Assembly: GCA_963776845.1 (NCBI GenBank)
Contig: CAVZOJ010000008.1
Coordinates: 124,001-188,000 of the forward strand
Origin: Roseitranquillus sp963776845
GTDB lineage: Bacteria > Pseudomonadota > Alphaproteobacteria > Rhodobacterales > Rhodobacteraceae
Direction of reading: 5' to 3'
Length of the DNA stretch: 64,000 nt
Of this stretch, positions 1 to 10,200 are shown in pieces. Made by a program: the position numbers and the translations under genes. Under the pieces are notes generated by a model that ran no database searches, was not told the DNA's origin, and saw nothing but the letters and a program-made list of their open reading frames with translations. The stretch's first letter is position 1. Each line of letters opens with the position of its first letter.

Positions 1-760
1 CCTCGCCGACATAGCCGCGGACCTAGACCTCGTGATGGGCATAGGCAACCGGCACCGAGTAGTCGTTGCCGCGGTAGCGCACCATCGAAATCGAGGTGGC
101 GCGCGTGCTGACCTTCTCGCAGGCGTCGTAGGGGGTGGGCGGTCCCGTCGCCGAGGATCTTCGCCACCGCGAGCGTGGTGTTGTCGAACAGGATCGACAG
201 CGGCACCCCGCCGAAGAAGGCGAAGGCCGCGACGTGGCCGTCGCAGAACGCCTCCGTCGTCTCGGCCGGATACGCTTTGATGAAGATCGCATCCGAGTGC
301 GGCAGCGCCATGGCGAAGTAATGCAGCTTGCGCCGGACCCCGCCGATCTCGCCGAGGGCCTCGTCGAAGTCGACCTGGCGTGCCCGGGCGGATGCGACAG
401 GGGCACGAACACCTCCTGTGTCCGGCGCTTCTTCTCCCGGATGTAGTCGGTGACGATGGTGATGCCGCCGGTGAAGCCGTGCTCGTCGCGCAACCGCTCG
501 AAGATCCGCTGCGCCGTGTGCCGCTGCTTCTTCGGTAGGGCCCGGTCCGCCTCCAGGATCTGGTCGATGATCGGCAGGAACGGGTCGAGCTTCGGGCGCA
601 CCGGGGGCTTCGATCGCCGGTAGCCAGGGGGCACCGAGTGCTTCAGGATCTTCGACACCGTCTTGCGGTCGATCCCGAACAACCGGGCCGCCGCTCGCTC
701 GCTCAGACCCTCGACATGGCACGCTCGCCGCACACGCGCGTAGAGTTCCACAGAGTACAT
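1..760 (-). pseudogene. istA: IS21-family transposase IstA remnant
   Basis: The gene reads leftward from an ATG at 758-760. The N-terminus has the IS21 helix-turn-helix (about residues 18-40, with SERAAARLFGIDRKTVSKIL), followed by the usual linker up to LSHPPGHA. A frameshift near 380 breaks the start of the DDE domain: HPPGH-QVDFDEALGEIGG continues in another frame. A large internal deletion near 135-150 then joins that frame to YDACEKVSTRATSISMVRY, a C-terminal IstA motif. The frame ends at a TAG (21-23) where homologues have a Trp codon, and the left end lies outside the window. At least three lesions make it non-functional. Assignment to IS21 is secure; function is not expected. Confidence 0.85.
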
Positions 761-1370
761 CTCCCCGCCTTCAGCTCGTTTGCCTCAGGCGCAGAATGGC
801 GGACTTTTACTCCGCGGCGGTCAGAGCATCCGACCGCTTCCGTGGCCCACTTTGTCTCCGGGATTCACAAAGAAGATCTGCGTCAGCTGCGCTACCTGGC
901 CGCAATGGCGCGGTGTCGTGTCGGGACAGCCTAATCTGAGGCCGCTGTCGATGGCTTCGCCGCCGCCGCGTCCCCATTCTTTCAGGTAGGCCGGTGCCGA
1001 CACCGGAGCGGCCGCTGAACCGGCTTCACGCCCATTGGGGTTATGGTCTGGATATCTCCAAGCTGCGCGCGGAACTCCCTGCAGCGCCCGATTGGGCAGG
1101 CCAGTGAGGGTGACATGGAGTGCCGCGGTGCGCCGCCGCTCGAGCGCGCCGCTGACGAGCTTCTGCGCCCGACGATTCTCGAGGGCTGCGCCTACGGCAG
1201 TACGAATCTCCGTCTGCGTGCATGGGCGCAGCAGATTGCTCGTTGGGAAACCTGGGCGAATAGGCGAGACCTCGTGCGCTTACATGCTCAATCTCGACAG
1301 CCAACAAGAGGCTAGCAGAAAGTCCGGGTCGGGCGTTCAGACGATCACTTGCCGAGCGACCGAGCCTCTC
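761..1370. other. No convincing gene; probable IS21 end plus spacer
   Basis: Short overlapping frames occur on both strands, but none has a recognisable motif or a convincing ribosome binding site. The part next to istA (about 776-950) probably holds the outer end of the IS21 copy. The rest separates it from the secretion locus. Confidence 0.4.
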
Positions 1371-2709
1371 TCATTGCTCCCTGAAGGCCCTCGACATGCT
1401 GTCGACGATCGGCTTGGCGAGGTACTCTGCGAACGTCCGCTCCTCGGTCTGGATCATGATCTCCGCCGGCATGCCGGGTGTCGGCGAGAAGCCGGGGACG
1501 CGGGCAATCTGATTGGAGCCGAGCGACACGCGAGCCAAGTAGACTTCGGTCGGCTTCCCGTCGCCGGCCTCCACGATGGAGTCGGCCGAAAGATAGAACA
1601 CCTCGCCCTCGAGGACCGGTGTGGTCCTTTGATTAAGCGACGTCAGTCGGACTGTCGCCATTTGCCCCGTCTGGACGCTGTCCACCTCGTTGCGCGAGAT
1701 CATCGCCTCGATGATGAGCGGCGCGTTCGACGGCAGGATTTCGAGGATCGACTTGCCGCTCTCGATGACACCTCCCGCCGTGTGGTAGTGCAGGCGCAAG
1801 ACCGTGCCTGAGACAGGCGCGACGACTTCGGATCGCTCGAGCACGCTTTGCGCCTTGCGAGACTGCTCCCGAATGCTTTCGAGTTCCGACTGCACGACCT
1901 GCAACTCATCTAGCGCCGCTTGACGGTACTCGCTGCGCGCCTTCTCGATCTGGACGGCGTACTTGCGCTGCATCTGCTCGATCTCGGCGATCTCCGCCTC
2001 GAGGCGGCCGATCTGCCCTTCCGCTTCGATGAGCACGCGCTCGACGGAGATGACTTCCGGCCGTCGCGTGAGACCCTTCTCGAACAGCGCCACCTTCGCC
2101 TCGTGCTCTTCCTTCAGAAGCTGCAGCTGCCGGTGGTGTGAACCAAGCTGCGTCTGGTATCCGACCTTGCGGACTTCCAGTGCATCCGAGTTGCGGTGGA
2201 GCAGAGTCGAGATCCTGCGCCAAAGCGCGGCGCGAGGCATTGAAGGCGCGTGTCTGACTGGCCAGAACCGCCGCCACGTCTCCATCGCCGAGGGCTTCGA
2301 GGTACTCGGGAAACACTAGCACGTCGTCTTCTGCGAACTCGGCCAAGAGGCGCGCCTGCGTCGCCTCGAGCCTGTACATCCTGAGGTGCAATTCGCGCTC
2401 GTTTGCGAGTGACGCGGTCTCGTCGAGCCTGAGGAGGACTTCACCCTCCTCCACCCTGTCGCCCTCCTCGACGAGGATCTCCTTGATGATCCCGCCTTCG
2501 AGGTGCTGGACGATCTTGTTCTGCCCGGTCGCAACGAACGACCCTTGAGCGATGACGGCCGCGGCCAGCGGCGCGCGAAAGGCCCAGGCGCCGAAGCCGC
2601 CGAACGTGAGGGCCATCAACGAGATGCCGAAGATGGCGAGGCGGCGGATCGACCGCGGAACGTCGCGGTACCACTGCTCGTGGCCGCCGGGCGTAACAAG
2701 CTCACGCAT
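1371..2709 (-). CDS. HlyD-family periplasmic adaptor of a type I secretion system (one frameshift)
   Basis: This is the membrane fusion protein that bridges the inner-membrane ABC exporter and the outer-membrane channel. It starts at 2709 with MRELVTPGGHEQW and has one membrane segment (about residues 24-45). A lipoyl/barrel-sandwich motif follows (QHLEGGIIKEILVEEGDRVE), then a long coiled-coil hairpin, a second half-lipoyl motif (VVAPVSGTVLRLHYHTAGG) and the C-terminal beta domain (PGFSPTPGMPAEIMI) typical of HlyD/PrsE. About 446 residues would be encoded, normal for the family. The reading frame breaks near 2205-2225, consistent with loss of one base in a GC-rich run (NASRRALW continuing into RRISTLLHRN). 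It overlaps the ABC gene by 8 nt, so the two are co-translated. It may be intact if the indel is a sequencing error. Confidence 0.85.
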
Positions 2710-4678
2710 TCTGCTGTCCTCCGCTGTCAGGCACCTGCTTCTCCGCTTTCTTGCCGGCGAGTTTCTTCAAGACCGGCTCGCGCTCGCCGAACATCGCGAC
2801 GCTTCCGTCTGCGAGCAGCATGATCTTGTCGACGACACAGAGCAGCGACGGCTTCTGCGTCACCACCACGACGGTGATTTTGTTCTCCTTCGCGTGCCCC
2901 AAGGCGCGCGCGAGAGCACGATCGCCAGCGGTGTCGAGGTTCGAGTTCGGTTCGTCCAGGACTACCATGCGCGGGTTGCCGAAGAAGGCTCGCGCAAGGG
3001 CGATGCGCTGCTTCTGCCCGCCGGAAAGGGGCGAGCCGTCGGCTGCAACGCGCGTTTCGTATCCCTGCGGCAGCGAGGCGATCATCTCGTGCACGTCCGC
3101 GAGAACGGCGGCAGCGTGAATCTGCTCGTCACTCGCATCGTCGCGCATCCGGGCGATGTTCTGCTTGATGGTCCCCGGGAAGAGCTGCACGTCCTGCGGC
3201 AGGTAGCCGATGTTCTCGCCAAGTTGCCGCGGATCCCAGTTGCGGAGGTCCATGAGGTCGAGGCGGACATTGCCGGAGGTCGGAAGGATCGAGCCGACCA
3301 GCATCTTGCCGAGGGTTGTCTTGCCGGCGCCGGAATTCCCGATGACGCCAAGGCTTTCGCCCGGATGGAGCGAAAAGCCCACACTGTTCAGCACCACCTG
3401 CTTGGTACCGCCCGGAATGTAGAGCAGCCGCTCGACGTCGAGCCGCCCCTCGGGACGCGGCAGATGCAGCCGCTCGTACTGCAGCGCGGATGAGCGCAGG
3501 AGCCTGGTGATGCGCCCATAGGCGGCGCGAGAGAGGAGGAACCCGTTCCAGCCCTCGATGGAGCCTTCGATCGGCGCAAGGGCGCGTCCCGCGATGATCG
3601 ACGCTGCAATGACCATTCCCCCGGTAATCTGACCGTCCAGGGCGAGGTAGGCGCCCCATCCAAGCATGGAAACCTGGGTCAGGAGGCGCACCGCGCGCGA
3701 GATGGCAGCCGACACGATGTTACGGTCCTGCGCCTGGACCTGCGCGGTCAGCGACTGCGCGGTATCTCGGCCCCAGATCGCCACTGCCTCGGGGATCATC
3801 GCCAGGGCATTGATGATCTGGCTGTTCCGCGACATCGAGTCGAGGTGCAGGTTGGCCTTGCTCTGGGCCGCGTTGGCCTGCGCAAAAGGCTTTTCGGTGA
3901 GCTTCTGGTTGACGAAGGCGATCAGGAAGAGAAGCAGCGCCGTCACCGCCACGATCGTGCCGAGGTGCGGGTGCACGAGGTAGATCGCAAACAGGAAAAG
4001 CGGCGCGAACGGCACATCGAGAAACGAGATCAACGTGCCCGAAGTCAGGAACCCACGAAGTTGCTGGAGATCGCCAAGCGTCTGATACTCGCGTCCCGAT
4101 CCATGCAGGGATGCGTGCGCCGCCGCGCTGAGGATCGGTGCACCAAGCTGCGCCGCGACTTCGACCGCGGTGCGCATCAGCATGAAGCGCCGGATGGCAT
4201 CGAACACGGACTGCAAGATGACGGCCCCGCCAATGACGATCGTCAGCATGACCAGTGTGTCGACCGAGCGGCTTGTCAGCACCCGGTCGGAAATCTGGAA
4301 GAGATAGACGGGAATCGCGAGGATCAGGACGTTCGTCGCAAGCGTCATCAGCATGATGTACGCCATGTTGCCTCGCACGGCGGACAGGCCCTTCCGCAGG
4401 CTCTCCTCGAAGTTCTCGGGGCCGAGCCGACGGTGAAAGCCCGGGCCCTTTCCGCCGCCACCGCCACCGCCCGACACGGGAGGGTCGGGCTTCTTCGCGA
4501 TGGGCCCGGTCGAGCCCTCGATCGTCGCGCCGGTGCCGGCCGGCTTGCCTGTGTCGCGCGCAATCGGGCGAGGCTCGGCGACTCTGGCCTCGTGCGGCAG
4601 TCGCAAGAGGTCGCCGCGACGGAACGCGTCCGGATCAGACGCGGGAGCGCGGTGATCGTCGTTCGGAAAATCCTTCAA
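2702..4678 (-). CDS. Type I secretion system permease/ATPase (PrtD/PrsD type)
   Basis: A 658-aa inner-membrane ABC exporter. Residues 1-100 are a variable, Pro/Gly-rich cytoplasmic extension (SGGGGGGGKGPGF). A six-helix transmembrane domain spans roughly 110-390. The nucleotide-binding domain follows, with Walker A GNSGAGKTTLGK (about 445), Q-loop GYLPQDVQLF, signature LSGGQKQRIALARA (about 555) and Walker B MVVLDEPNSNLD. There is no N-terminal C39 peptidase domain, which fits exporters whose cargo carries a C-terminal signal. It follows the 822-aa gene with a 4-nt ATGA overlap (4675-4678) and overlaps the adaptor by 8 nt, so the three form one operon. The outer-membrane TolC partner is not in the window. 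Confidence 0.93.
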   Translation of the reverse strand: MKDFPNDDHRAPASDPDAFRRGDLLRLPHEARVAEPRPIARDTGKPAGTGATIEGSTGPIAKKPDPPVSGGGGGGGKGPGFHRRLGPENFEESLRKGLSAVRGNMAYIMLMTLATNVLILAIPVYLFQISDRVLTSRSVDTLVMLTIVIGGAVILQSVFDAIRRFMLMRTAVEVAAQLGAPILSAAAHASLHGSGREYQTLGDLQQLRGFLTSGTLISFLDVPFAPLFLFAIYLVHPHLGTIVAVTALLLFLIAFVNQKLTEKPFAQANAAQSKANLHLDSMSRNSQIINALAMIPEAVAIWGRDTAQSLTAQVQAQDRNIVSAAISRAVRLLTQVSMLGWGAYLALDGQITGGMVIAASIIAGRALAPIEGSIEGWNGFLLSRAAYGRITRLLRSSALQYERLHLPRPEGRLDVERLLYIPGGTKQVVLNSVGFSLHPGESLGVIGNSGAGKTTLGKMLVGSILPTSGNVRLDLMDLRNWDPRQLGENIGYLPQDVQLFPGTIKQNIARMRDDASDEQIHAAAVLADVHEMIASLPQGYETRVAADGSPLSGGQKQRIALARAFFGNPRMVVLDEPNSNLDTAGDRALARALGHAKENKITVVVVTQKPSLLCVVDKIMLLADGSVAMFGEREPVLKKLAGKKAEKQVPDSGGQQNA

Positions 4679-7143
4679 GAAAAGCTCCTTCGGCGTTCTG
4701 GCATCAGGTGAGCGCCGTCTGCATCACATCGAGATGCGTGGAACTCGTAGTTGCTCGTCGGAACGATCTCGTCCGTCGTCTCCGCGAGCGCGACCATGTC
4801 GTCGGACAGGAAAGCGGCGACCGCTTCCTTTGCGAGGCCCGAGACCGCGACCCCGCTCGGCGCCGCGTCGATGTCGAACAACTCGGCCTGATGAATGAAG
4901 GCGTCGTCGTAGACGTGGCCGCCCGCCATGATCTTGGAATCGACGCCGTGCTTCATCACCGTCGCGAGATTGACGAGCGCGTTCGAGCCGGCGATCAGCT
5001 TCATCTCGGCCTCGAGTTGATCGCGCAAGGCGTGCATCTCGAGCCGGATCTGGTCGGCATCGCCGACGATGTTGGTCTGCTGCAAGATGTTCAGCTTTGT
5101 CAGGTCGCCGTCGATCTGCAGGACACGCAAGGCCTCCTTGCCGGCGAAGAGAGCGTCCTGAGCGACCTCGCGCGCGATCGTCTCGGCTCCCTCCGCCAAT
5201 TGCTCGGCGGTCGCTGCGAAAGCTTCCGTCATTTCAACGAAGCTGTCGGCGCCCGTCGTCTTCAGGGTCGCCTTGTTGAGCAGCAGGTTGTCGGCGAGCG
5301 ACATCGGCGCAGGCTCGGGTTCAACGGTCGTAGTGATCTCTGGCGCGTCGCTCGCCTCCGCAGCGACAGCTTCCCCGGTCCCGCCGCTCTGCGTTGCCAC
5401 CTCCGCGTCAGCAGGTCCGACAGGATCGTTCAGAGGTTCGGCCTGCGGCTCCGAAACTTCGGGACCCGCTGAGATTCGAGGAGGCGGGGCATCAGCTGCG
5501 GCACTCCCGCCCGTGCTGCTTTCGTCCGTCCGTTCGCCAGAGCGGAACCAAGCGTCAGGCCCGGACAGCGCATCCTCGCTCGGCACGACGGTGTCGCCAT
5601 GCATTGCGACCGGCGAGACGGTCGGGGTGTCCAATTTTGCCCGCGTCGTTTCGGGGGCGCCTGTCATCACCTTGTCGGAATCGAGGAGGACGTTCTTCTG
5701 CGACAGAACTGTCCCGTCGATCATGTCCCCCGCGACGAACACCAGATCAAAGGAATACCCCAGTTCGTTGAGGACGGCGGAATTGACGATTTCGTTCTGG
5801 CCGAGGCCGATGAAAGAGGCCGAGCCGGAAAAGGTAACCTCCGCGCGGTCGAAGTCGGTGACAAAAGTGAACTGCTTGACCCAGTTGACCTGAAGCAGGT
5901 CGGCCTCGACCCGGATGACGTGCCACGCTTCCGGCAAGACGTCCGCGGGTGGTGGCGCCTTTCCGGGATCCTCGGAAGATTCCGTCAGGATCTCGACGAT
6001 GTTGTGGCCGACGGAACTTTGTCCCACCGCCCGACCATCGATTGTGTCGTGCTCGACCAGCACATTGACCTGGCTGACCGCATCGAACTTGGCGACGTCG
6101 CCACGCACGACGATGACCGGCGCATCTATCCACTGCGAGCCGATCGCGATCTCGTTGATCGCCTTGTTCGCGCCGGCGACGATCTTGTGGCCCGGCTCAA
6201 GCCCAAGCGGGTTCGGGGTACCGTCCCCGAAATCGCGCGAGAAGTCGTACTCCTCAAGGAGGCGGGTCTCACCCGTCCCGCCAGGCCCATCCGTGGCATA
6301 GACGACGGTTTCCGCGTCGGGCGCCGGCTGCGAGGGGTCTCGGTCAGCGTTCCCTTCAACCTCCTCCGCCGCACTCTCCAGGCGCTCATCTTTTTCCGGG
6401 CGGAGATATTCCGGCAGGAGTTCCATCCAGTCGGGAACTTCGTCGGCCGCGACACCGTCGATGATGATCCCGTGCGCGTCGGCGCCGCGGAAGGTCGAGA
6501 TCTCCGCGCTGCCGCCTGCAACGGACGACGCGTCTATGCGCGCCAGCATGTCTTGCGCGAAACCGATCCAATCGCCGTCTAGCGGAAGCTCCGGAACGTC
6601 GAACGCGGTCAGCGTCTCGGCCACGATCACAAGCGTCTGCAGCGCCTGCTCCAAAACCGCCGGGTCGGTGAACTGCGTCCCGAGTCCATTCAGGAACAGA
6701 TCGTTGTCATTCAACCCGACGGACTGCAGCGTTACCGCGACGATGCTGCCCGGCACCGCAAGCGCAAAGCGGAACGGCGGCGCCTCGATGTCGATCTCGA
6801 TCATCCGAATATTGACGGTGGCGACGTCGGGTTCGTCGGGCGCGACACGCTCCAGCTCCGGAGGCTCCGCCAATTCATACGCCGCGTCGGCGACCGATGG
6901 CGGGTCCACGACGGGTGGAAGTGCGGGCGCGTTCGGCTTGTAGTCAAGACCAGGATCGAAGCGGCCTAGCGCGTAGGGTGCGTCCAAGCGCACACTCCCG
7001 GCCTCAATCGTCGCCGCATCGTCCTCGGCAGTCTTCTTCTGTCTGAATTCCAGGTACTTTTGGCGGAGGCGAAGCTCTTCTACCAGCAGATCAAACAAGC
7101 CGATGAAGTGCGCGATCAACTCTGTGGTCGGGTCCATCTTCAT
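4675..7143 (-). CDS. Large conserved-looking protein co-encoded with the type I secretion system (function unknown)
   Basis: I do not recognise a named family with certainty. The 822-aa product begins with a short helical segment (LIAHFIGLFDLLVEELRLRQ) and an acidic, Pro-rich stretch. After that come several copies of a beta-type motif of the form Q-N-L-(E/D)-D-(D/E)-I: SQVNVLVEHDTIDG, SQKNVLLDSDKVM, QQTNIVGDADQI and MKHGVDSKIMAGG. A low-complexity Pro/Glu/Thr linker sits near residues 490-600. There is no signal peptide or membrane segment. It overlaps the exporter gene by 4 nt, so it is tightly coupled to secretion. It could be a second cargo, a cytoplasmic chaperone or a scaffold for the acidic repeat protein. 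Its repeat motif resembles the C-terminus of that protein (GANVLGNTVDMNVVGG), which favours a related fold or shared recognition. Confidence 0.6.
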   Translation of the reverse strand: MKMDPTTELIAHFIGLFDLLVEELRLRQKYLEFRQKKTAEDDAATIEAGSVRLDAPYALGRFDPGLDYKPNAPALPPVVDPPSVADAAYELAEPPELERVAPDEPDVATVNIRMIEIDIEAPPFRFALAVPGSIVAVTLQSVGLNDNDLFLNGLGTQFTDPAVLEQALQTLVIVAETLTAFDVPELPLDGDWIGFAQDMLARIDASSVAGGSAEISTFRGADAHGIIIDGVAADEVPDWMELLPEYLRPEKDERLESAAEEVEGNADRDPSQPAPDAETVVYATDGPGGTGETRLLEEYDFSRDFGDGTPNPLGLEPGHKIVAGANKAINEIAIGSQWIDAPVIVVRGDVAKFDAVSQVNVLVEHDTIDGRAVGQSSVGHNIVEILTESSEDPGKAPPPADVLPEAWHVIRVEADLLQVNWVKQFTFVTDFDRAEVTFSGSASFIGLGQNEIVNSAVLNELGYSFDLVFVAGDMIDGTVLSQKNVLLDSDKVMTGAPETTRAKLDTPTVSPVAMHGDTVVPSEDALSGPDAWFRSGERTDESSTGGSAAADAPPPRISAGPEVSEPQAEPLNDPVGPADAEVATQSGGTGEAVAAEASDAPEITTTVEPEPAPMSLADNLLLNKATLKTTGADSFVEMTEAFAATAEQLAEGAETIAREVAQDALFAGKEALRVLQIDGDLTKLNILQQTNIVGDADQIRLEMHALRDQLEAEMKLIAGSNALVNLATVMKHGVDSKIMAGGHVYDDAFIHQAELFDIDAAPSGVAVSGLAKEAVAAFLSDDMVALAETTDEIVPTSNYEFHASRCDADGAHLMPERRRSFS

Positions 7144-7162
7144 CTCGTCACCGCTCTACCTT

Positions 7163-7222
7163 GCCGATCCGAAACATCGGCGGTCCGTTAGGACAGGCGG
7201 GGCCGGACATTGATCCGGCCCC
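7163..7222 (-). terminator. Two hairpins between the acidic-protein gene and the secretion operon (attenuator/terminator candidate)
   Basis: A 9-bp perfect stem, GGGGCCGGA (7199-7207) and TCCGGCCCC (7214-7222), has a 6-nt loop. A second 6-bp stem, GCCGAT (7163-7168) and ATCGGC (7176-7181), follows it. Both lie just downstream of the stop of the 7235-10925 gene on the minus strand. No U-tract follows, so full intrinsic termination is unlikely. Partial attenuation, giving much cargo and little exporter, would be a familiar arrangement in type I secretion operons. Confidence 0.55.
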
Positions 7223-7234
7223 GCGCAATCGTTT

Positions 7235-10200
7235 CTAGACGCCGTCGTCCTCGCCCGCGTAGGTCGAGCTGAACGAACCGCCGACGACGTTCATGTCGAC
7301 CGTGTTGCCGAGCACGTTCGCGCCCATCACGATCTCCATGTTGAACGCCGACTGGGACGCAGAGGCCGCCGCCGAGGCGTAGGACTCGCCGGTGACGATG
7401 CCGTCGTCGCCATTGCCCGAGCCCCAGCTGCCGGCCTCGCCGCCAGCGCCGCCCGCGCCGTTGGTCGCAGCACCGCCTGCGCCACCCATGACGTCGCCGT
7501 TCATGCCGGCTCCGCCCGTGGTCGCGCCACCAGTCGCCGCACCGCCGGTGCCGCCGGTTGCCGAGGTCATCGACTGACCCGAAGCACCGCTCGACGCCAT
7601 CGCGTCTCCGGTCGCCGAGCCGTTGCTCGTCGCCGAGCTCATGGCGTCGCCGGCTCCGGCCGCACCCGAGGTCTGGGTCGTGTCGACATCGGAGGTCGAC
7701 TGCGCCAGGGCCTCGGCCGCGATCTCCGACAAGCCGCCGTAGCCACCGTCACCGTCAGCGTAGCCGCTGTTGGTGCCGGTCGACGTCGAGTTGGTGTCCG
7801 ACGTCGATGAGCCACCGGCGCCGCTGGTTCCGGTGCCCGATGCGGTGTCGGCGCTGCTTGCCGTACCGCTCGAGGTGCCGGTGCCTGCACCGCCGTCACC
7901 GCCCGTCGCCGTCGAGGTCGACGTGCCGGTGCCGGTATTGTCGGCGTCGTTGTTGGCCGTCCCCGCCGCACCGGCTCCGGATTCGGAGTCGGTGCTGCCG
8001 GTCCCGGTGTTGGTCGCGTCGTTGTCGGCCATGCCCGAGCCTGCCGCGCCTGCGCCGGATTCGGAGTCGGTGCTCGCCGTGCCGGTGTTGCTGGCATCGT
8101 CGTCGGTCTGGCTGGATGCCATCCCGCCTGCGCCGGACGTGTTGCTCCCGGTGCCGGTGCCCGTGTTGCTGGCATCGTCATCGGTCATGCCGGTGCCTGC
8201 GGCCGCAGCGCCGGACGTGCCGGTGCCCGTGCCGGTGCCGGACGACGTGTTGGTGTTCGGCGCCGCTGTCGTGGTCGCCGCTCCTCCCGCGCCGCTCGTT
8301 CCGGTCGACGTGCCGGTCCCAGTGCCGGTGCCGGTGCCGGTGCCGGTGTTGGTCCCGTTGGCATCGTCATCGGTCGTGGCCGAACCGGCCGCTCCGTCGC
8401 CCGACGTGCCCGTCCCGGTGCCGGTGCCGGTATTCGCACCCGTCGTCTGGGTGCCTGCGCCGCCATCACCGTTGGTGTTGGTCGACGTGCCGGTGCCGGT
8501 CCCGGTGCCCGTGCCCGTGCCCGTGTTCGACCCGGTGGCATCGTTGTCGGCCATGCCGCTGCCGGCTGCGCCAGCGCCGCCGGTTGACGTGTTGGTGGCA
8601 TCGCCGGAGACGGTGTTGTTGGCATCGCCGGACGTATTGGTGCCGGCGCCACCGGCACCGCCGGTATTGGTCGACGTGCTGGTGTTGTTGCCGGTACCCG
8701 TGCCGGTCCCATTGCTGGTTCCGGTTCCAGTGCCAGTCCCCGTGCCGGTCGAGTCGCCGGCAGTACCGTTGCCGTTGCCGCCGGTACCGCCAGTGGCGTT
8801 GGCGTCGCCGTCGGCATTGGCGTCGGCCGTGTCGGCCTGGGCAGAGACCTCCTCAGCGTCGGCTTCCTCGGCGTCGGGCGCGCCCTCGGCTTCGGCCTTG
8901 GCTTCGTTCTCGGCTTCGGCTTCGGAGTCGGCATCGGCATCTGCGGCGGCGTCGCCGCCTTCGCCCTCGGCCTCGGATTCGGCCTCGCCTTCGCCGTCGC
9001 CTTCGCCTTCGGCTTTGACCTCGGCTTCACCTTCGCCTTCGCCTTCGCCCTCGTTCTCCGACTCGATCTTGCCGGATTCGCCGCCGTCGGCCTCGCCGTC
9101 GGTTTCGGCCTTGGCTTCGGCTTCGCCTTCGGCTTCGGCTTCGGCCTCACCGCCGTCGCCGCCTTCGCCCTCGGCCTCGCCGTCGGCTTCAGCGTCGCCC
9201 TCGGCCTTCACCTCAGACTTCGCCTTCGCCTTCGCCTTCGGTCTCCGAGTTGATCTCGCCGGAGTCGCCGGCTTCGTTCTCGGCATCGGCCTTGGCTTCG
9301 CCTTCGCCTTCGCCTTCGGCATCGCCGCTGTCGCCGCCTTCGCCTTCGGCATCGCTGTCGGTCTCGACGTCGCCTTCGACTTCGGCTTCGCCTTCACCCT
9401 CGCCTTCACCATCGGCTTCGGCCTTGACCTCGCCGGAGTCACCGGCGTCGCTGTCGGCTTCGGACTCGGCCTCGCCCTTCGCTTCGCCTTCGCCCTCGGC
9501 CTCGACGTCGCCGCTGTCGCCGCCTTCGCCTTCGGCGTCGCTGTCGGTCTCGGCTTCAGCCTTGACCTCGACGTCGCCCTCGGCATCGCCGGTCTCGCCG
9601 CCTTCTGCCTCGGAGTCGCTGTCGGTCTCGGCTTCGCCCTTGTTCTCGACGTCGCCGTCGATCTCGCCGCCGTCGCCGCCTTCACCTTCGGCATCGCCAT
9701 CGGCTTCGGCTTCGGACTTGACCTCGACGTCGCCGTCGATTTCGCCGCCGTCACCGCCTTCGGCTTCGGCGTCCGACTCGCTCTTCGCTTCAACCTCGGC
9801 TTCCGACTCGGAGTCGGTGTCGCCGCTGTCGCCGCCGTCGGAGTCGTTCTCCGACTTGGCCTCCACGTCGCCGTCGTTCTCGCCCTCGCCCTCGGCGTCG
9901 CCGCTGTCGCCGCCTTTATCCTCGGATTCGGACTCGGCCTTCACTTCGGACTCGGACTCGTTCTTGGAGTCGGCATCGCCGCCGTCACCAGCCTCGCCCT
10001 CGACGTCGGACTCGTTGTCGGACTCGCTCTCGGACTTGACGTCCGCCTTGTTGTCGCCGCTGTCGCCGCCGTCGCCTTCTGCTTCGGCTTCGACGTCGCC
10101 GGCATCGACCTCATGGCCCTCGGCTTCGATCTCGCCGGTCTCGCCGCTGTCGCCGCCTTCGGCTTTGACTTCTTCGGCGTCGCCGCTCTCGACCTCGGCC

